Under the pieces are notes generated by a model. The model did no database searches. It saw only the letters and a program-made list of their open reading frames with translations, and was not told the DNA's origin. DNA of 64,000 bases from Ostrinia nubilalis (lineage: Eukaryota > Arthropoda > Insecta > Lepidoptera > Crambidae): the NCBI RefSeq assembly GCF_963855985.1, contig NC_087092.1:11780001-11844000 (forward strand), in the 5' to 3' direction. The position numbers and the translations under genes were made by a program. Each line of letters starts with the position of its first letter. Position 1 is the stretch's first letter. Below are positions 49,883 to 62,810 of the stretch, in pieces.

Positions 49883-49946
49883 ATTATTTCAGTTGATTCT
49901 AATCCGTATTAGGTAGGTAATACGGATTAGGATCAACTGAAATAAT
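49883..49946. repeat. 29-bp hairpin with TAGG-type loop
   Basis: ATTATTTCAGTTGATTCTAA and following bases (49883-49911) are repeated inverted at 49918-49946 with a single mismatch, around the 6-bp loop GGTAGG. No terminal target duplication is apparent. Confidence 0.85.
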
Positions 49947-52900
49947 CAAAGTAATTTTCACTACATTTTTTATTGAAGCTATCATAATAAATTCAATATT
50001 CATAATTATAATTTCTTGCAGCAATTTTGAAATAAGCGCCAACTGCGCAAATAATGAATATTACAGAAATAACTTAGCACCTATGTACATTCATTCAATT
50101 GATGCTCATTTCAATGAAGAGCTTCACCAAATCAGCTTTATATCTACAAAATTTTCAACCATAGCTACTGCTAGCTGCTTGAACGACTTTTACTACAAAA
50201 ACTTTGGGTTAAAAGAAGTATTCCCATAAAATACAGATAGAATAATGATAATGAGTGTAAATATACTAAAGAATCTTCAACGTAGAAACATGTAGCCAAC
50301 ACAAAAGTCGATTAACCCGTTAAAAACAACGGGCAGGAGCAGTCCAAACCTTAAAATCGAGATAAAAACGAGAAAGTATAAAAAAGGACAGTGACTCAAA
50401 ACGGTGCCGAATCAGTGTACGAGGAACTGTCCCTTGGATTCCCTTGCGTCACGGGCAGGGTGCAATAAAAAATGCAGGTAGGGGCCCGAACGTCGACCCC
50501 GCTTTTGGGAATGACGCCATCATAACATCTACTGATGCGCGTTCAATACCACCATTGTACAAACGAATTAATGAGAGACGCGAATCTTGGAATTTTAATA
50601 GCGATCTCCGATGACATTTTAGTGACGTAGATATGCAAATTGGAATCGTTTTTACGTTGAACATCTAAAAGTTAAATGTGTACTGTCTACAGCAGCTACG
50701 AATACTCGTAAATAAGAAATACATAAGGAAGTAAGGATTATTCGAAGGACGTAATTAAGTGTAGATAAATGTATGGCTCCAAATTAAGTTCAAATTAATC
50801 TTCACTCTAGGCTAGAGACGTAAAAATCTGTTGAAAACATAAACAAAACATGTAACATGTGTGCTTTTGAGTGAGTATAACGTTCTTGGAATTTACAAAA
50901 GAGCACGCATGTTGATCCGTGAACAAAATGGATGTTTTTTCTTGCTTTCCCAATGTGTAACTATACAATTTGCACTAGCGCGGTGTCGTTGACCTCTCGC
51001 CAGCTGTTTGCCTATGGAAGTGTTCGACGCAAGCGCAAGGTAAGGCGGGTTACCGAGGAATCATACCGGTACAATTCTTTTATTCGAACCATGACAAAAG
51101 AGCCGTGAATAATGACATCATTATTTTCTTTAAAGCCAGTTGCGATAATGAGGACGACAGTCCAAGCAACGCCGACGAAAAATAAGTATACATTTGGACA
51201 TTATAAAGATTTGGTTCTTGTTTTGACATAATAAGAAAACATCAGGCCATTAACTTGGCACGAATGTAAACAATAGACGATATACGATTGTCAGTTTCGT
51301 TTGAATGGGTATACAGACTGATATATCGAGAAACATGCATAGAATTTAAGTAGTTTCATAATTATCACGACTTTATTTTCTGTGGGTTCTATAGTCGGAG
51401 GGTCATGAGGAAGCATAAATTTAGAGGAGTCGATAGAGGCGGTGTGGTTCCAAAGCCACAACAGCTGTAGACAAAACGCCACGTACAAACACATGCCCGC
51501 ACCCCTACTAAACGCACACAGTCAAACTCATAGCGTAAACAGACTCAGGTTTATGTATACCAGATGCCCCTTCAGAAAGGGACAAAGATACATTTACACT
51601 AATGCCCGACTGAGACACGCTAGCGAGGGAGGTTTGACAACGCTGAGAGACGTCTAATTAAATGTAGTTGAAGGTCAAAAAAATAAATGTATGAAACATT
51701 ATGACAAGCGTGCACGTTCGAACTGGTGCTTGAGAAATAAAAAAGAAACTTGTAACGAATGCAGCTGTAGTACTTAAACTTGTACATATCAAATGGGATT
51801 GCCTTAAACAGCAGCATGTTAGGGACCGGCTAATAGAAAAATAAACAGAAGCAAGCCGAGGCGAGGCCGTTGTTAATTAACATGCAGATAGTTTAATAAA
51901 AGGCAGGAAACTGGCAGCGAGGGGAGTAGGCAATGAAGCGGTAAAAATAGAAGCGGGGGGACAGGGACGAGTCGGAATCGATCCTACGAACAATGCGGCG
52001 ATGCATCGTCGTGCCAATCAATAATAGATGCCACGCCATGTCGCCCCGCGCTCATTCCATTTCATTTTGGGAACGGTGACTAGGAAAATCAATACTTGTG
52101 CAGCAAGTACGCGGCGCGACAGTCTAATTTTAACTAATTTGACCTATTTGACAGAGTTCAGAACTTTACTTAAATAATTTGCGTGTTTTTTCCTGTTTCG
52201 CATAGGAATCTTTAAAATATTTTGCATGTTTATTTTCCTCATCGTGACCCTGTTTGGAGGGCTTATGGCTGGAAAGGGAATTTGCATTTACTAGCTAATG
52301 ATCATCAGTTTTCATGCTGGATGCCTCGAGTCAAGGTTCCTTTGATGTTCGGACTTCAATGACGCCGCTGCCTTTTTAAATACCGGATGAGTTTACAGGC
52401 GATAGTTTCCTTTAAGTTTCAGGTTTCGTATACATACTCGTAAGTACAGACATACCTAGTTTATCAAACATAATTTCCATGTTTAAATGAAATAACATAA
52501 GGTTCTTCAAAATAATTAATATTATGTTTGGAAGATTGCTGTCAAAATAACGGTAATAGCCATAGTTAAATTATCAGTATGTGTCTTATAAATATGTAAT
52601 CGCAATATACTCAATCACAAATGCATATTTACCATGTTCATCACTAAAATAGCTACCCAATTTAACGAAATTCCCACACTAAATGTACTCGTTGAAAGTT
52701 TCGTAAAATTTAATTACGCGAACTCTTCCAAAAGTGCGGAAGTGGGTTCACGCGAAACCGCACATGTCCCGCCATCCTCGCTGTCTCCCGCAAGGCCGCG
52801 TTGGGGCAGGTCAGGCCCAGGCACGCTGCAAGCACTAAGTACAGGGGAGCTATGTAGGTCATTAAGGGAGCACCGATTGTGAATGTTTACCGAGCGGAAA

Positions 52901-54335
52901 GTGCGCTCAAATCGACCGCGGGAAGTTCACTCGGCAGCGTTATCAGCAGTGCGAAAACAACTTGTGGTAGGTCGGCGGGGTTAATGCGCTTTATCAATTT
53001 TATTATTCTTATCCTTCCTCTGGTAACGATCACTTTATTCACTATTCAGACGCGAGAGATAACTCGCGTGTAACAAGTCTCGCTTTTTCTCTAAAGCTAT
53101 AGGTTCTTGATTACAGAAACAAAAAACGAGCATGTTTTTATATAATAACCGCTCGGCTCGGTGGGAACCCAGCAGGAGTCTCCTCACCGCAAGTCTGCAC
53201 GAGCGCATCTCCGTTCAGCCAAGCAAAACCAAGTCTAGACGCCATTCTGTGCATTAACACACCCATTATAAGAGTAATATTCTCCCGCCGTACGATATCT
53301 GTTTGTAGTGGTCTGCCAGCGGTTTTTATGTCGATGGCGCTATATTTATTAATGCCTACGTTTGCTTTACTTTTTAATTTGTTTCGGGTTTTATTGAATT
53401 CGATATCCCTGCGCGCCGGGTGGTCTCTAAACCCTTTCAAGGAATCACTGCGCGAGCGAATAAATTGTCGCGATGTCCTTACGCTATGTGAATCATCGCT
53501 ATAATTGTCGCGCTAATTGCATCTTCTGCAGTGGAGCGGTTAACACACGCAGACTTTTACTCGATCTCGGCTAGACGTGAGTCAGTGTCGTAGGTATTTA
53601 ACGAACCTTTTGTTATCGGCGGTGTAAACGACCAGCGTACAAAGGCGGCCGGGCGAGGCGCCCTTCAGCCGGCGAGACCTTGGCTGGATTTAGACGCAGT
53701 TCGATGGACTTACTGCGCCATTCCTTTTAGTTTTGATGTTGGATTTGGTCCTTTTATTGCAGCCGGCCGTGGAATGCTGCAACACGCAATCTTAATTGGG
53801 TACGGTCATTTTTTTCGATGTAGAATCTTTCGAGTGTTTCGTCGAATTCGAATTTTTCGGACGCGAGTCGAAAGGTCGGTAACCGTAGGGACCTTGGCCG
53901 ATTTTAAACGCCAGGTTCGTCGATCTGTCCGAACTCAGAATCAGGAACGTTTTATAACTTTCGCCCGGCAATAAAGTTTACGTTTGAACTTCATTTCCTC
54001 GTGCTCGTTCGGTTTATAAATAAGTTTCGCCAGATGCTGCGTGGAGCGATCATAAATTATCATGAAAAATATTTTGACACACCAAAATATACGGCTACAT
54101 TTTTTGAGAGATTAATTTGTGAAGAGAAAGATATATATTTTATTAATTCGTTTCCGTAAGGACTGTGTCAATTTACTGATGTTGCTTCAAAAACAATTTC
54201 ACGTGTAGCGACTATACTCGTAATTGGCACTTCGGCAGATCCAGTGATGGATGTTAATTTAATTAAAAATATGTGCGAATCGTCAATCAAGCTAAGCCTT
54301 CCCGTGTCAAGAAATTCTACGTTGAATATGAATTA
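49947..54335. other. No gene recognised; CpG-rich patches
   Basis: Mostly AT-rich with short uninformative open frames. The stretch 52730-54000 is notably richer in GC and CpG (for example 52780-52830, 53400-53460, 53630-53700) without looking like a transposon. It could hold a promoter or conserved non-coding elements. I cannot assign a gene or a strand. Confidence 0.35.
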
Positions 54336-54337
54336 TA

Positions 54338-54562
54338 CTATACTTACGAGCAAAAGTATGGAATCACCCCTTTGCGTTCCGTGCGGTCTTAAGAACCGAA
54401 TGACTATGTATTGTATGTATCTATCTATCTATGGTATCAATTTTAACTTTATAAAATCACCTTTAAAATGGTACCATTTTTATTGATCTTCTATTAGTCA
54501 TTTAGTTCTTATGATCGCTCAGAATAAATAGGGTGATTCCATATTTTTGCACGCAAGTGTAG
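54338..54562. mobile_element. Tc1/mariner-type MITE with TA target duplication
   Basis: The terminal inverted repeats are 32 bp with four mismatches: left 54338-54369 starts CTATACTTACGAGC and ends GGAATCACCC; right 54531-54562 mirrors it. TA flanks both ends (54336-54337, 54563-54564). The 225-bp length leaves no room for a transposase. A short ATCT repeat lies inside. Confidence 0.85.
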
Positions 54563-54564
54563 TA

Positions 54565-56125
54565 ACATAACATAATATCCGAGTTGTGTATTATTAACAT
54601 TTAATTATAGCATGTATTTTATATTAGCATTTAATAATTACTCGCTTATTGGAAGTTTGTAATTCAAGTGCATTTATATCATTAGTAACTCCAATTATAT
54701 AATTTTTAAATTATGTACGTTAACACGAGCTGATAAATTCGTTCCTCTAATTATTGTCATTATTTCGCTATTTTAAAAGATATCAGCACTTCTACGAAAT
54801 TTAACGAAGTTGCTGCCTCATGCTAGACTTCTTTGGCAACTCTTACCTATTACTTTACCAGCCAAATCTTTGCTTGGTCAAATGACTTTCTATCACTGCT
54901 TTTGAAGATCTAAGTAAGAGTCGAGTCGATAAAGGCTATGAAGTTACACGATAAAAATAATGGAAAAGCAGTTAGGTGCCTAGGTAATCAAGTTCAGCGC
55001 CTTGCTGCTCTCTAAGCGCTGGAACGGTTTGAACAGACGAAACTAGAAGATTTCATTTTTATTTTGGGCATCCAAATTTTGATCGTTTAAAAAAGAATTT
55101 TTGTTTTCATTTGTTTTAAGATGGCCTACGTCATTACCTACTCTATTACCATCCTAACTCTTATTCATGCGTTTTCCACCCACAACATTCGAAACGAGCA
55201 CTTCTATTACAATGCAGATGAGTCCGCCCAATGTCGCGGCGCAGACCTTGGCCGAATTCAGCGGGGTCGGCGACCGCACAGGTCGCTGCAGGTCGCTTTC
55301 TCCTCGCCGCGCATGCGTATCGGGCCCTGCCAGCGCTTTGCGATTTGTCTGTGGTATGGGTCTGGTGGTGTTGACGTAATTTTGTAGTTTATAATTTTTT
55401 TAGTTCATTTTGTGCGACAGGACAAAATAATCATAATAGATATAGAACGTTTGTAAAGAAACAATATTGGAGCAGAGATATTGAGTTCATGGCGTAAATA
55501 CCATTTATATTCATTTTGTAGCATTTCGATTAGCATTACAACATAAATCAAACCTTGGGGGTTGATGAAATTTTAATTAGATAGGCTACTTACAAACCAT
55601 TAATAAAATACCTAAATGTAATGTGACGATTGAACAAGATAGGTACTAAAACATTACTAGGTATTTAGAAGAACGCAAGCCGAATGAAACGAGGCATGCA
55701 GCAGAAAATGGCACTGATCAATTGCCAAAAAATTATTTTGCAAAATAAAAAATGTCTTAAAACGTGAAGAAATTGAGAATTTATTTTGACCAGAAAAATA
55801 AACAAATGATAGTTGCCAGCTTTTACAAAAATGTACCTACCTAAAAATTTCAGATGATAAAAGATAGAGTCTACCTTGACTTTCAAGCAAATATTTTCTT
55901 TGGAGGTGAGAAGTAAGCAATGCGACCTCAACACAAGCCCTTGCATTGTCCCGAGACGCATTGTATGTATGAACTTTGCCATACATTGCATTGTTATGGA
56001 GCTTCTTGATGGAAATGAGGCTTGAATAATGGGGTTCATCTCGACTGTTGCAGTAAATATAGACCCAGAAATTCTTTATGATACTTAAAACGCATTCGAC
56101 CATGTTAACTCAATGCTTTGTAAAA
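54565..56125. other. No gene recognised
   Basis: AT-rich except for a GC-rich patch at 55205-55345 (CCGCCCAATGTCGCGGCGCA and on). Longer open frames here (for example 55665-56039, minus) have random-looking composition. Confidence 0.4.
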
Positions 56126-56134
56126 ATCCTACTT

Positions 56135-56256
56135 CATCATCATCATCATCATTTCAGCCATAGGACGTCCATTGCTGAACATAGGTCTCCCCCAATGCTT
56201 TCCACGTTGATCGATTGGTAGCGGCCTGCGTTCCCCCCACAATGGAATACACAAAC
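56135..56256 (-). mobile_element. RTE-like LINE 3' end with 9-bp TSD
   Basis: On the minus strand this encodes the same tail as 13762-14014 (TQAATNRSTW, then GETYVQQWTSYG, stop) and ends in (GAT)n. It is flanked by perfect 9-bp repeats ATCCTACTT (56126-56134 and 56257-56265), so the insertion is complete at 122 bp. Confidence 0.85.
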
Positions 56257-56939
56257 ATCCTACTTAGCTTTTACTTTTTTGGAAACTTCAAAACGATGTA
56301 CCTACTTAGATTACATAGTTATTTTAAACGACACAGGAACCTCATCGAACCATCATACTGAAATATCCTCGAAATTTTTAGGCTACTGAGTAACCGTTGG
56401 GCTTTTGGAACATTTTAATTTTGTTGTAAAAATTCATAGAAATAAAGTTTAAAATGCCATTATAGTCAACACCAGACAGACAGCTGAAAGCAGACGGCTA
56501 GATAACCCTCCAACGAAACCCGATCAGATAGTATACAAACGTATAACTTCGTTTAATGTACACTCGATATTCGAACGGTAACGCGATATTTGCGAAACCA
56601 ATTGGCTGCGAGCAAACATTGGATTCTTGTAGTGCGAGATACAAGTGTTTGATTTGCACACTCGAATCTAACCCCCAGTCACAGTCTGCTCGAACTCCTC
56701 GCTTCAAGGATGCCTGGTTGGTAACTAGGGTTGCCAACAAAGAAAATCATAATAAGAGTACAAAAAAATCCAGTCATGACAAATATTTCACTAAGCACAT
56801 GTCATACATAGATAACATAACATGAAAGTTAAGAAAGTGTTACAAGCATTACCGAGTAAAAAATCTCAATACTAAAGAAAAGCTCGCTGCAGTAATGTTG
56901 TAAAATAATTTTTTTCCAAAAGAAAGCTTCAAATTGTAG

Positions 56940-57955
56940 TTCATAGAAATTCTCGAAATTCTTCAAGTCAGGACGCATACTAAAACTTATTATAAGACTA
57001 AACTTCAGATCTCAGCTTATCATGACTATGTTATAATATGTAAATTGCAACTCGAATATTTGGTTATGACAGCCCTAAGTGTTATTGATAAATTCACGAT
57101 TAATGCCCTTGTTCAAAGGATTACTAATGAGAGAAGCCAGAACCCTAAATGATGTTGAAGATTTGTTCACTGTTCTCTACTTGATAGCCTTTCAATTCTG
57201 ATGGTATATTGCGATTCGTTACAGCTCCACGTTATGAATTCCATTTTCTGACCGAAAAAACATTATTAAATAGAAAAATTTGCGTTTAAACCAATGACTA
57301 CATATTTCTATGAATTTGTCACATCATTATTGCTTTTTACGTATGATACACGTCACTTAATTTGATAAACACGAATACGAAATATTCTTGTAAAGAATCC
57401 TGGGAAATGCCGCCTTACTATACATATAATATCACTGAAAAAAACTAGCCCTATAGAAAATGCTAGGTATCACAAAAAGGCAAAAGGTATTCAATTGGAA
57501 GTTATAGAATATATAATAGAATCATATTCAATGAAGGTTATGAAATTTTGAAAGATGATATTGGAAGTTTTGGGAAACATCGAGAACCCGTAAGCGATAT
57601 TCAAATTACAATTTAACTTACAAGTATCGTTATAGGACCCAACCCAAACACATAATCGCAAAGCTCTTAAAGGATGAGGGCGAGGACGCTAAGCAAACAG
57701 ATTGTTTATTCAACTTATCAATGTTTGAACTGTTGAGTGCCCTAACCTTGAAAACGATCAAGTGAAAATGGACTTCGCTAAGAATAATAATACTTTACAG
57801 GCCTACGTAGACGACCTAAGACCTTTTCCATTAAACAATCAAGGATTGGCACAAGAGAACTCTTACCAAATAGGACTTATTTTCAGCATTCGCATTGGCA
57901 AGGTTGGGAAGCCTTATAATAGAGATGCTATTTTTAAAAATAATATTTAATGAAT
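56940..57955 (+). pseudogene. Decayed LTR-retrotransposon gag remnant
   Basis: An open stretch at 56940-57150 contains ALSVIDKFTINAL, and an overlapping frame reads LLMREARTLNDVEDLFTVLY up to 57201. This recalls the capsid C-terminal part of insect Ty3/gypsy-type Gag as I remember it. Further on, one frame has a basic, Asn/Tyr-rich segment followed by KDEGEDAKQTDCLFNL, and 57762-57950 has DFAKNNNTLQAYVDDL, as in the linker before protease in such elements. Several frameshifts and stops separate the pieces. I see no LTRs, protease, RT or envelope frame nearby. This is an old, non-functional copy; the assignment is tentative. Confidence 0.35.
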
Positions 57956-60900
57956 TCTGTTATTAGGTCTCAAACCCACTCGAACTTGGTATGTAACTGG
58001 TTGAAATACTGTTATTTTCGTAGCTTTTCATTTATTTATTTAATTCAACGTAGACTTATAGTTTTACCCAAAACGTCCATGGCTTTGGACATAGTATTTT
58101 TCGCGCGAAATATCGTTAATGACATTGACATTAAAAGTTCAATGTGGCATTGAAAGTGTTGACTTTGACATTATCAACTTCGTAACTCACGGCACGAGCC
58201 CTTTACCTAAAACCGGTAATGGTTTAAATCTAGGATTTTACTTTAATTTGTTCTGGTTCAAAAATAAATTGTAGGTAAGTACATCTTCAGAAGATAAGCG
58301 AGATTTTAATCAAGTTACAGGTTTGAAATCTTTCTGGATTCTGTGTTTTTTTGTTACAGTGTGGTCAAGTAAACTGGTGTTTAAAAAACGACGCAACCGG
58401 CGCGAGCGCAGGCATTGGCTGGAAGACACAAAGTTACAAATAATACAATGTAACTCACCGTAGGTAGACGAAGTGCATAGTAGGTAGAAGAGCACTAAAA
58501 TGTCAAGGCTCAGAACAGGTTCGGAGACATAGTACTGTATTATGGGGTTTTAATGGCTCAGAGTTGCCCAGACATAAAATTGAGGCCCTACTCTGAAAAC
58601 GATTTTGAAACATTCAACTTCGATCTCTATCCGCCTCTCTCACTCGCTCTTAGACGTTTGCATGAGTAAAAAAGATGGACAGAGTCGATTGATAAAATCC
58701 TTTTGAAGGGTAAACCCCAGCTTATCGGAGGCAGGTACGCGAAGCTTTGAGATATTTTTATCTTTTTAAACCGGAGTCCGCATGAGATGTGGATTAATAT
58801 GTAAATGGTTGAATCGGAATGAGACAGCCTTAGGTAGAAAATATTTTCATAGTTTACACTGCGCATGGTCACTGTGTTGTAGCGCCATGTTGGCTCTACT
58901 ATAGGTACAAGTCAATATTATGTTTGCTTTTTCAATAACTTCATTTATTTTAAATAGCTGTATTTGTTAAGTAGCCCCTCTGCGTTTAAAGGCTTAACTA
59001 CCTTCAGCTACAATAAAATCATTGCAATTCGAAATTCAAATTCAAGAATATTATTTATCTGGGGTTCGAATTTCGAAATGAACAACAAACAAACCTTATT
59101 CTAAATCATGTAAGAATACACCCCCGGCGGCGATTCCTATAATCGTGTTCATTACACGACGCAAACTTATTCCACGTTTATTATTATGGCTTCGTATTTT
59201 CATTTCGACTTCGTTTTGTGTTTTTATTTCACTACTTCAGGGACCACAGTCAGACGTGTTCTCTTTGAAAGTCATGTGAAATCTTTTTCTAATTTTAATG
59301 TTACTCGTAACTAAGAAAAGTTTTTGTTGATGTCATAGATAAGTTTATTTAAACTACAATGTTTGTCACTGATGTCACCATGGTTGGTCCCACGACAGAA
59401 AGAGCCGGGTTGCCACACTATAGGCCTAGCTCTTAACTTAGTCAGTACCAGAGGTATGGGAGCATTGGGTTGGGTTTGCTATTTTGGGAAGTATCGCGAC
59501 TTCAGATTTCTTTCAGATTTGTATGCTCTGTCACGTCATAATGCCAATGTCACCCTTCCTGTACCTCAGGCGCTGACTCAGTTAAGGGCTACACCAATAA
59601 TACACTGCAGTGCGCAACCTATTATTTCAATCTCGGAACTGCATAAGACTGGCCATCAGTGTCTATGGTCTATTATTAACGCTTTAATAACCTACCGTCA
59701 GCTCTACAACGTATTATGTTATGTCATAAAATAATGCCAGTCTTGACTCTACTTAAGTTTTACCGAGGATGAGATAATACATACTTGAGTAGTTCCGACT
59801 GCCATTATTTTTTATAAATAACCGATAAGTACACGGGCAATGAAATACAAATTAAGCATTATACCTAGTTGTCATTTTTCAATACAAACATCTGATGTTT
59901 AAAAGTTTTTTTAAAGTGTAAATTAACTTGGCTCAGATTTTACATTCTAATTAAACCTCTATTGGAAATATTAATTAGGTTATTTTCTGTTATCTAATGT
60001 TTAAATTGTCGTTTTAAGTTAACAACTCATAACCTTCGATGCTAATTTTAAATTACTAACACAAATATAGGCATAATAGTTTAAAGACGTCTGTGAAACT
60101 GTGACGTTAAAAATAAAACTGCAGCGGTTATCGCGTATATGCAAAACAAATATGAATATGAAATCGCAAACGCGACGCCCGAGGCAAAAATCTGTATTAA
60201 AACTGTCCTAGACATGTGCTTCTACATTATTTTGCTCTATTATGTTGTCATGAAACAAAGGTCTTTTGTTATAAAATGCGGTTCATTTTAATTGAATTTT
60301 TAATAAGTCGTGTAACCAACTTCATTTATTTCACGAAACCCGTCTGGTAAAATTAAAACGAAGACAGCGAACTGAATATTCATATTCGTGGTGACTTTGA
60401 CATTGATAAATATTTAATTATTACAAACTACTTACCCACAATGCCAGTTTTAAAACTAAGGGTATAAATGCGTCGAATGTCATTTGTTCAGTGACCAACT
60501 CTTGCATTTTAATCTTAAAGGTCAGATTGCGAATAGTTTTAAGAATCATCACGAGTGCTTAGGTTTTGGTCATTTCTCCTAATGAATAATTTTCATGTAA
60601 ATCCAAATTATGTAATTGTGTCTCATTGACGTGTGAGTCATGTCAACGTCATCTAAGATGATACGTCATGGCTCGTTTGAAACTATTTCGGGAAGTTCTT
60701 TACCCAGATCTTAATCGAACACTCGTCCACCACAATTTTACCATCAAAGTAATAAAGACTCTTGTAATTGCTCAATTCATCGGTTCAAAAGACTCAAATT
60801 GGCGCAACTCATTCAATTACAGATCGGCAGACACAACCAAAGTATAATTTATATCGAATACGACAGCTACAATTAATCGAAACGTTCAAAGGAATACACC

Positions 60901-61565
60901 TACTTTATGAGTAGATGATACATAATTGGCAAGATGAGTTATTTCTAATTAAAAGACAAATCATGAAAGCAACGCAGTGGACTGCGGAGATATCTATACG
61001 ATTTATTGTACGTTTTGTAATTTGTATTTTTTGTTAAATAATAAGTTGTTAATTTTAAAGATAAATAAGAAATTTCAGTTATTAATTTTCATTTTAGTTT
61101 GTCTATTTAGTAGCTCTACAAAGGTAAGTGCGGGTTCTAAGTTCGTTCTAAGTTTTTAATATAGTCTTCAATCTCTACTTAGGTAGGTGATAATAGGACT
61201 AAAATAAGTTTTGACTTTAATTATATCCTTTAAAAGTTAAGTTATTTCTTATAAGTCCTTCTGCTCTTGCTCAAGTAACACACACATTAACCACTAAGTA
61301 ACTCCTGATATATGCATCCGGCTACACGATATCCTTACTAATTGCTGAAATTATGACTATAATTAATTGGTCGCCATAAACGCTCCCCTCATCCCGCCCG
61401 TATGTTTTAATTACTAATTTAATTAAATACAGCGCCGGCGACACATTTTATTGCTGCTATCGGCTTTACGACATCGGGGCAGCCGTGAGAAATAAGCTAC
61501 ATAGTGCTAATCGCATCAATGAAGGTTATACGTGAACACATGGAGTTTTTAAATTAAATACTGTT
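57956..61565. other. No gene recognised
   Basis: Mostly AT-rich. The 123-codon open frame at 59363-59734 (plus) is the longest non-transposon frame in the right half of the window. It shows no domain I recognise and opens at a TTG, so I do not call it a gene. GC-richer sequence is limited to short spots near 58390 and 59120. Confidence 0.4.
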
Positions 61566-61800
61566 TCAGCCAAATGACGTCCACTGCTGGACAAAGGCTG
61601 CCAAAGATTTATGTAACGACCGGTCCTGCGCTGCCCGCATCCAGGTACTTCCCGCGACCATCCAAATCGCCGGTCCACCTACTGAGGAGCCTGCCCACAC
61701 TACGTCTTCCGGCCCGTGGTCGCCACTCGAGAACTTTTCTGCCCCAGTGGCCATCAGCTCTACGAGCTATGTGCCCCGCCCACTGCCACTTGATTTTATT
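61566..61800 (-). mobile_element. RTE-like LINE 3' end, third copy
   Basis: Read on the minus strand, GTGGCAGTGGGCGGGGCACA is followed by coding remnants DGHWGRKVLEW and VQQWTSFG, as in the copies at 13762 and 56135. The (GAT)n tail is missing and no target duplication is visible. Frameshifts show it is dead. Confidence 0.75.
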
Positions 61801-61932
61801 TTACAAAATTGCTAAACTTCAGTAAATGGGCGGATAGCTCAAACCATACAATAAGTACTTAATATGACTTGGAGAACCGAGTGCGTTGAGGCAGAAAAGC
61901 TCTTTCGCATTATGCCTGAGTCCACGCTGTTA

Positions 61933-62058
61933 GGCCCTTAATGAAATAAGGCTCAAGTTTCAATTTACATTTGAAACTAAATTGAAATCTGATTGGACCA
62001 AATAATAATTTCAACCAATCTGATGGATGAATTGAGCTTAGTACTACTACAAAGGGCC
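61933..62058. mobile_element. Probable small MITE
   Basis: The ends GGCCCTT / AAGGGCC are inverted and GGCTCAA / TTGAGCT lie just inside. Internal CTGATTGGACC and CAACCAATCTGAT are also inverted. Several short moth MITEs share this plan. No target duplication is clear. Confidence 0.45.
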
Positions 62059-62688
62059 GCAAGGAGCTTCGTTTAGTAAATATGTACTACGATAATAACT
62101 CCAAATATAAAAGACTTGATTTGTCAATCGTCGGTGATTTAATTTTGCACGTAGGTAGGTATATTTGGTTTTAATGCTAAAGAGAAGAAAAGAAAGAAGA
62201 AAGCACTGTCAGAAAAGTAAACTTTTTACATAATATTTTCATGGAAAGATTGATTTTCTTCGCTTTTAGAACTAACTTAATTTAACGTATTTAAGTTGTC
62301 CATCAGTTTAACTTAAGCAACTACTTTCCTTGCTGTTACAATTAATATTAGTTACTTAAATAAAGCTTAAATGTATTTGCTAAAAGTTAACTAATCGTCA
62401 TTTTATTGCGCCTATTTATTTCCCAATAAGGCAGTCTGAAAATCGCCATAAGGAATCGAATTCGCAATAATTGGCGTTTATGGGTCATAAATCCTACGTG
62501 CCCCGGATGCAATCTAGACGGTCCTAATATCGATAAAAAGTTGCCACTTTATTGGCAGGTGCGAATATAATCTGTATTTGATTTTAACGATTTTTTAATA
62601 CACATGTGACTCATAATATTTTTTTTAATAATCCGTGGTCCTTGAGTTGAGTAACTTTTGAGTAGTTACGTGAGCAATAAGTTTACTT

Positions 62689-62810
62689 ATGCCAGTTTTC
62701 ACCATCGGCATCAATCCCAAATTTTTGTGACCCCAATGAAAACAAAATTCCTATTACGGGTTACCATAGGGCTCACTTAAAAATTAGGGATTAATGGTGA
62801 AAACGGGCAT
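62689..62810. mobile_element. Small fold-back MITE
   Basis: ATGCCAGTTTTCACCAT at the left and ATGGTGAAAACGGGCAT at the right are inverted with one mismatch. Similarity continues inward through AATCCC.AATTTTT. The 122-bp unit closely resembles a MITE I recall as frequent in moth genomes. Confidence 0.7.

Noticed and set aside
59363..59734. 123-codon plus-strand open frame
   Set aside because: It opens at TTG and has no recognisable motif or splice/poly(A) context strong enough to call a gene.
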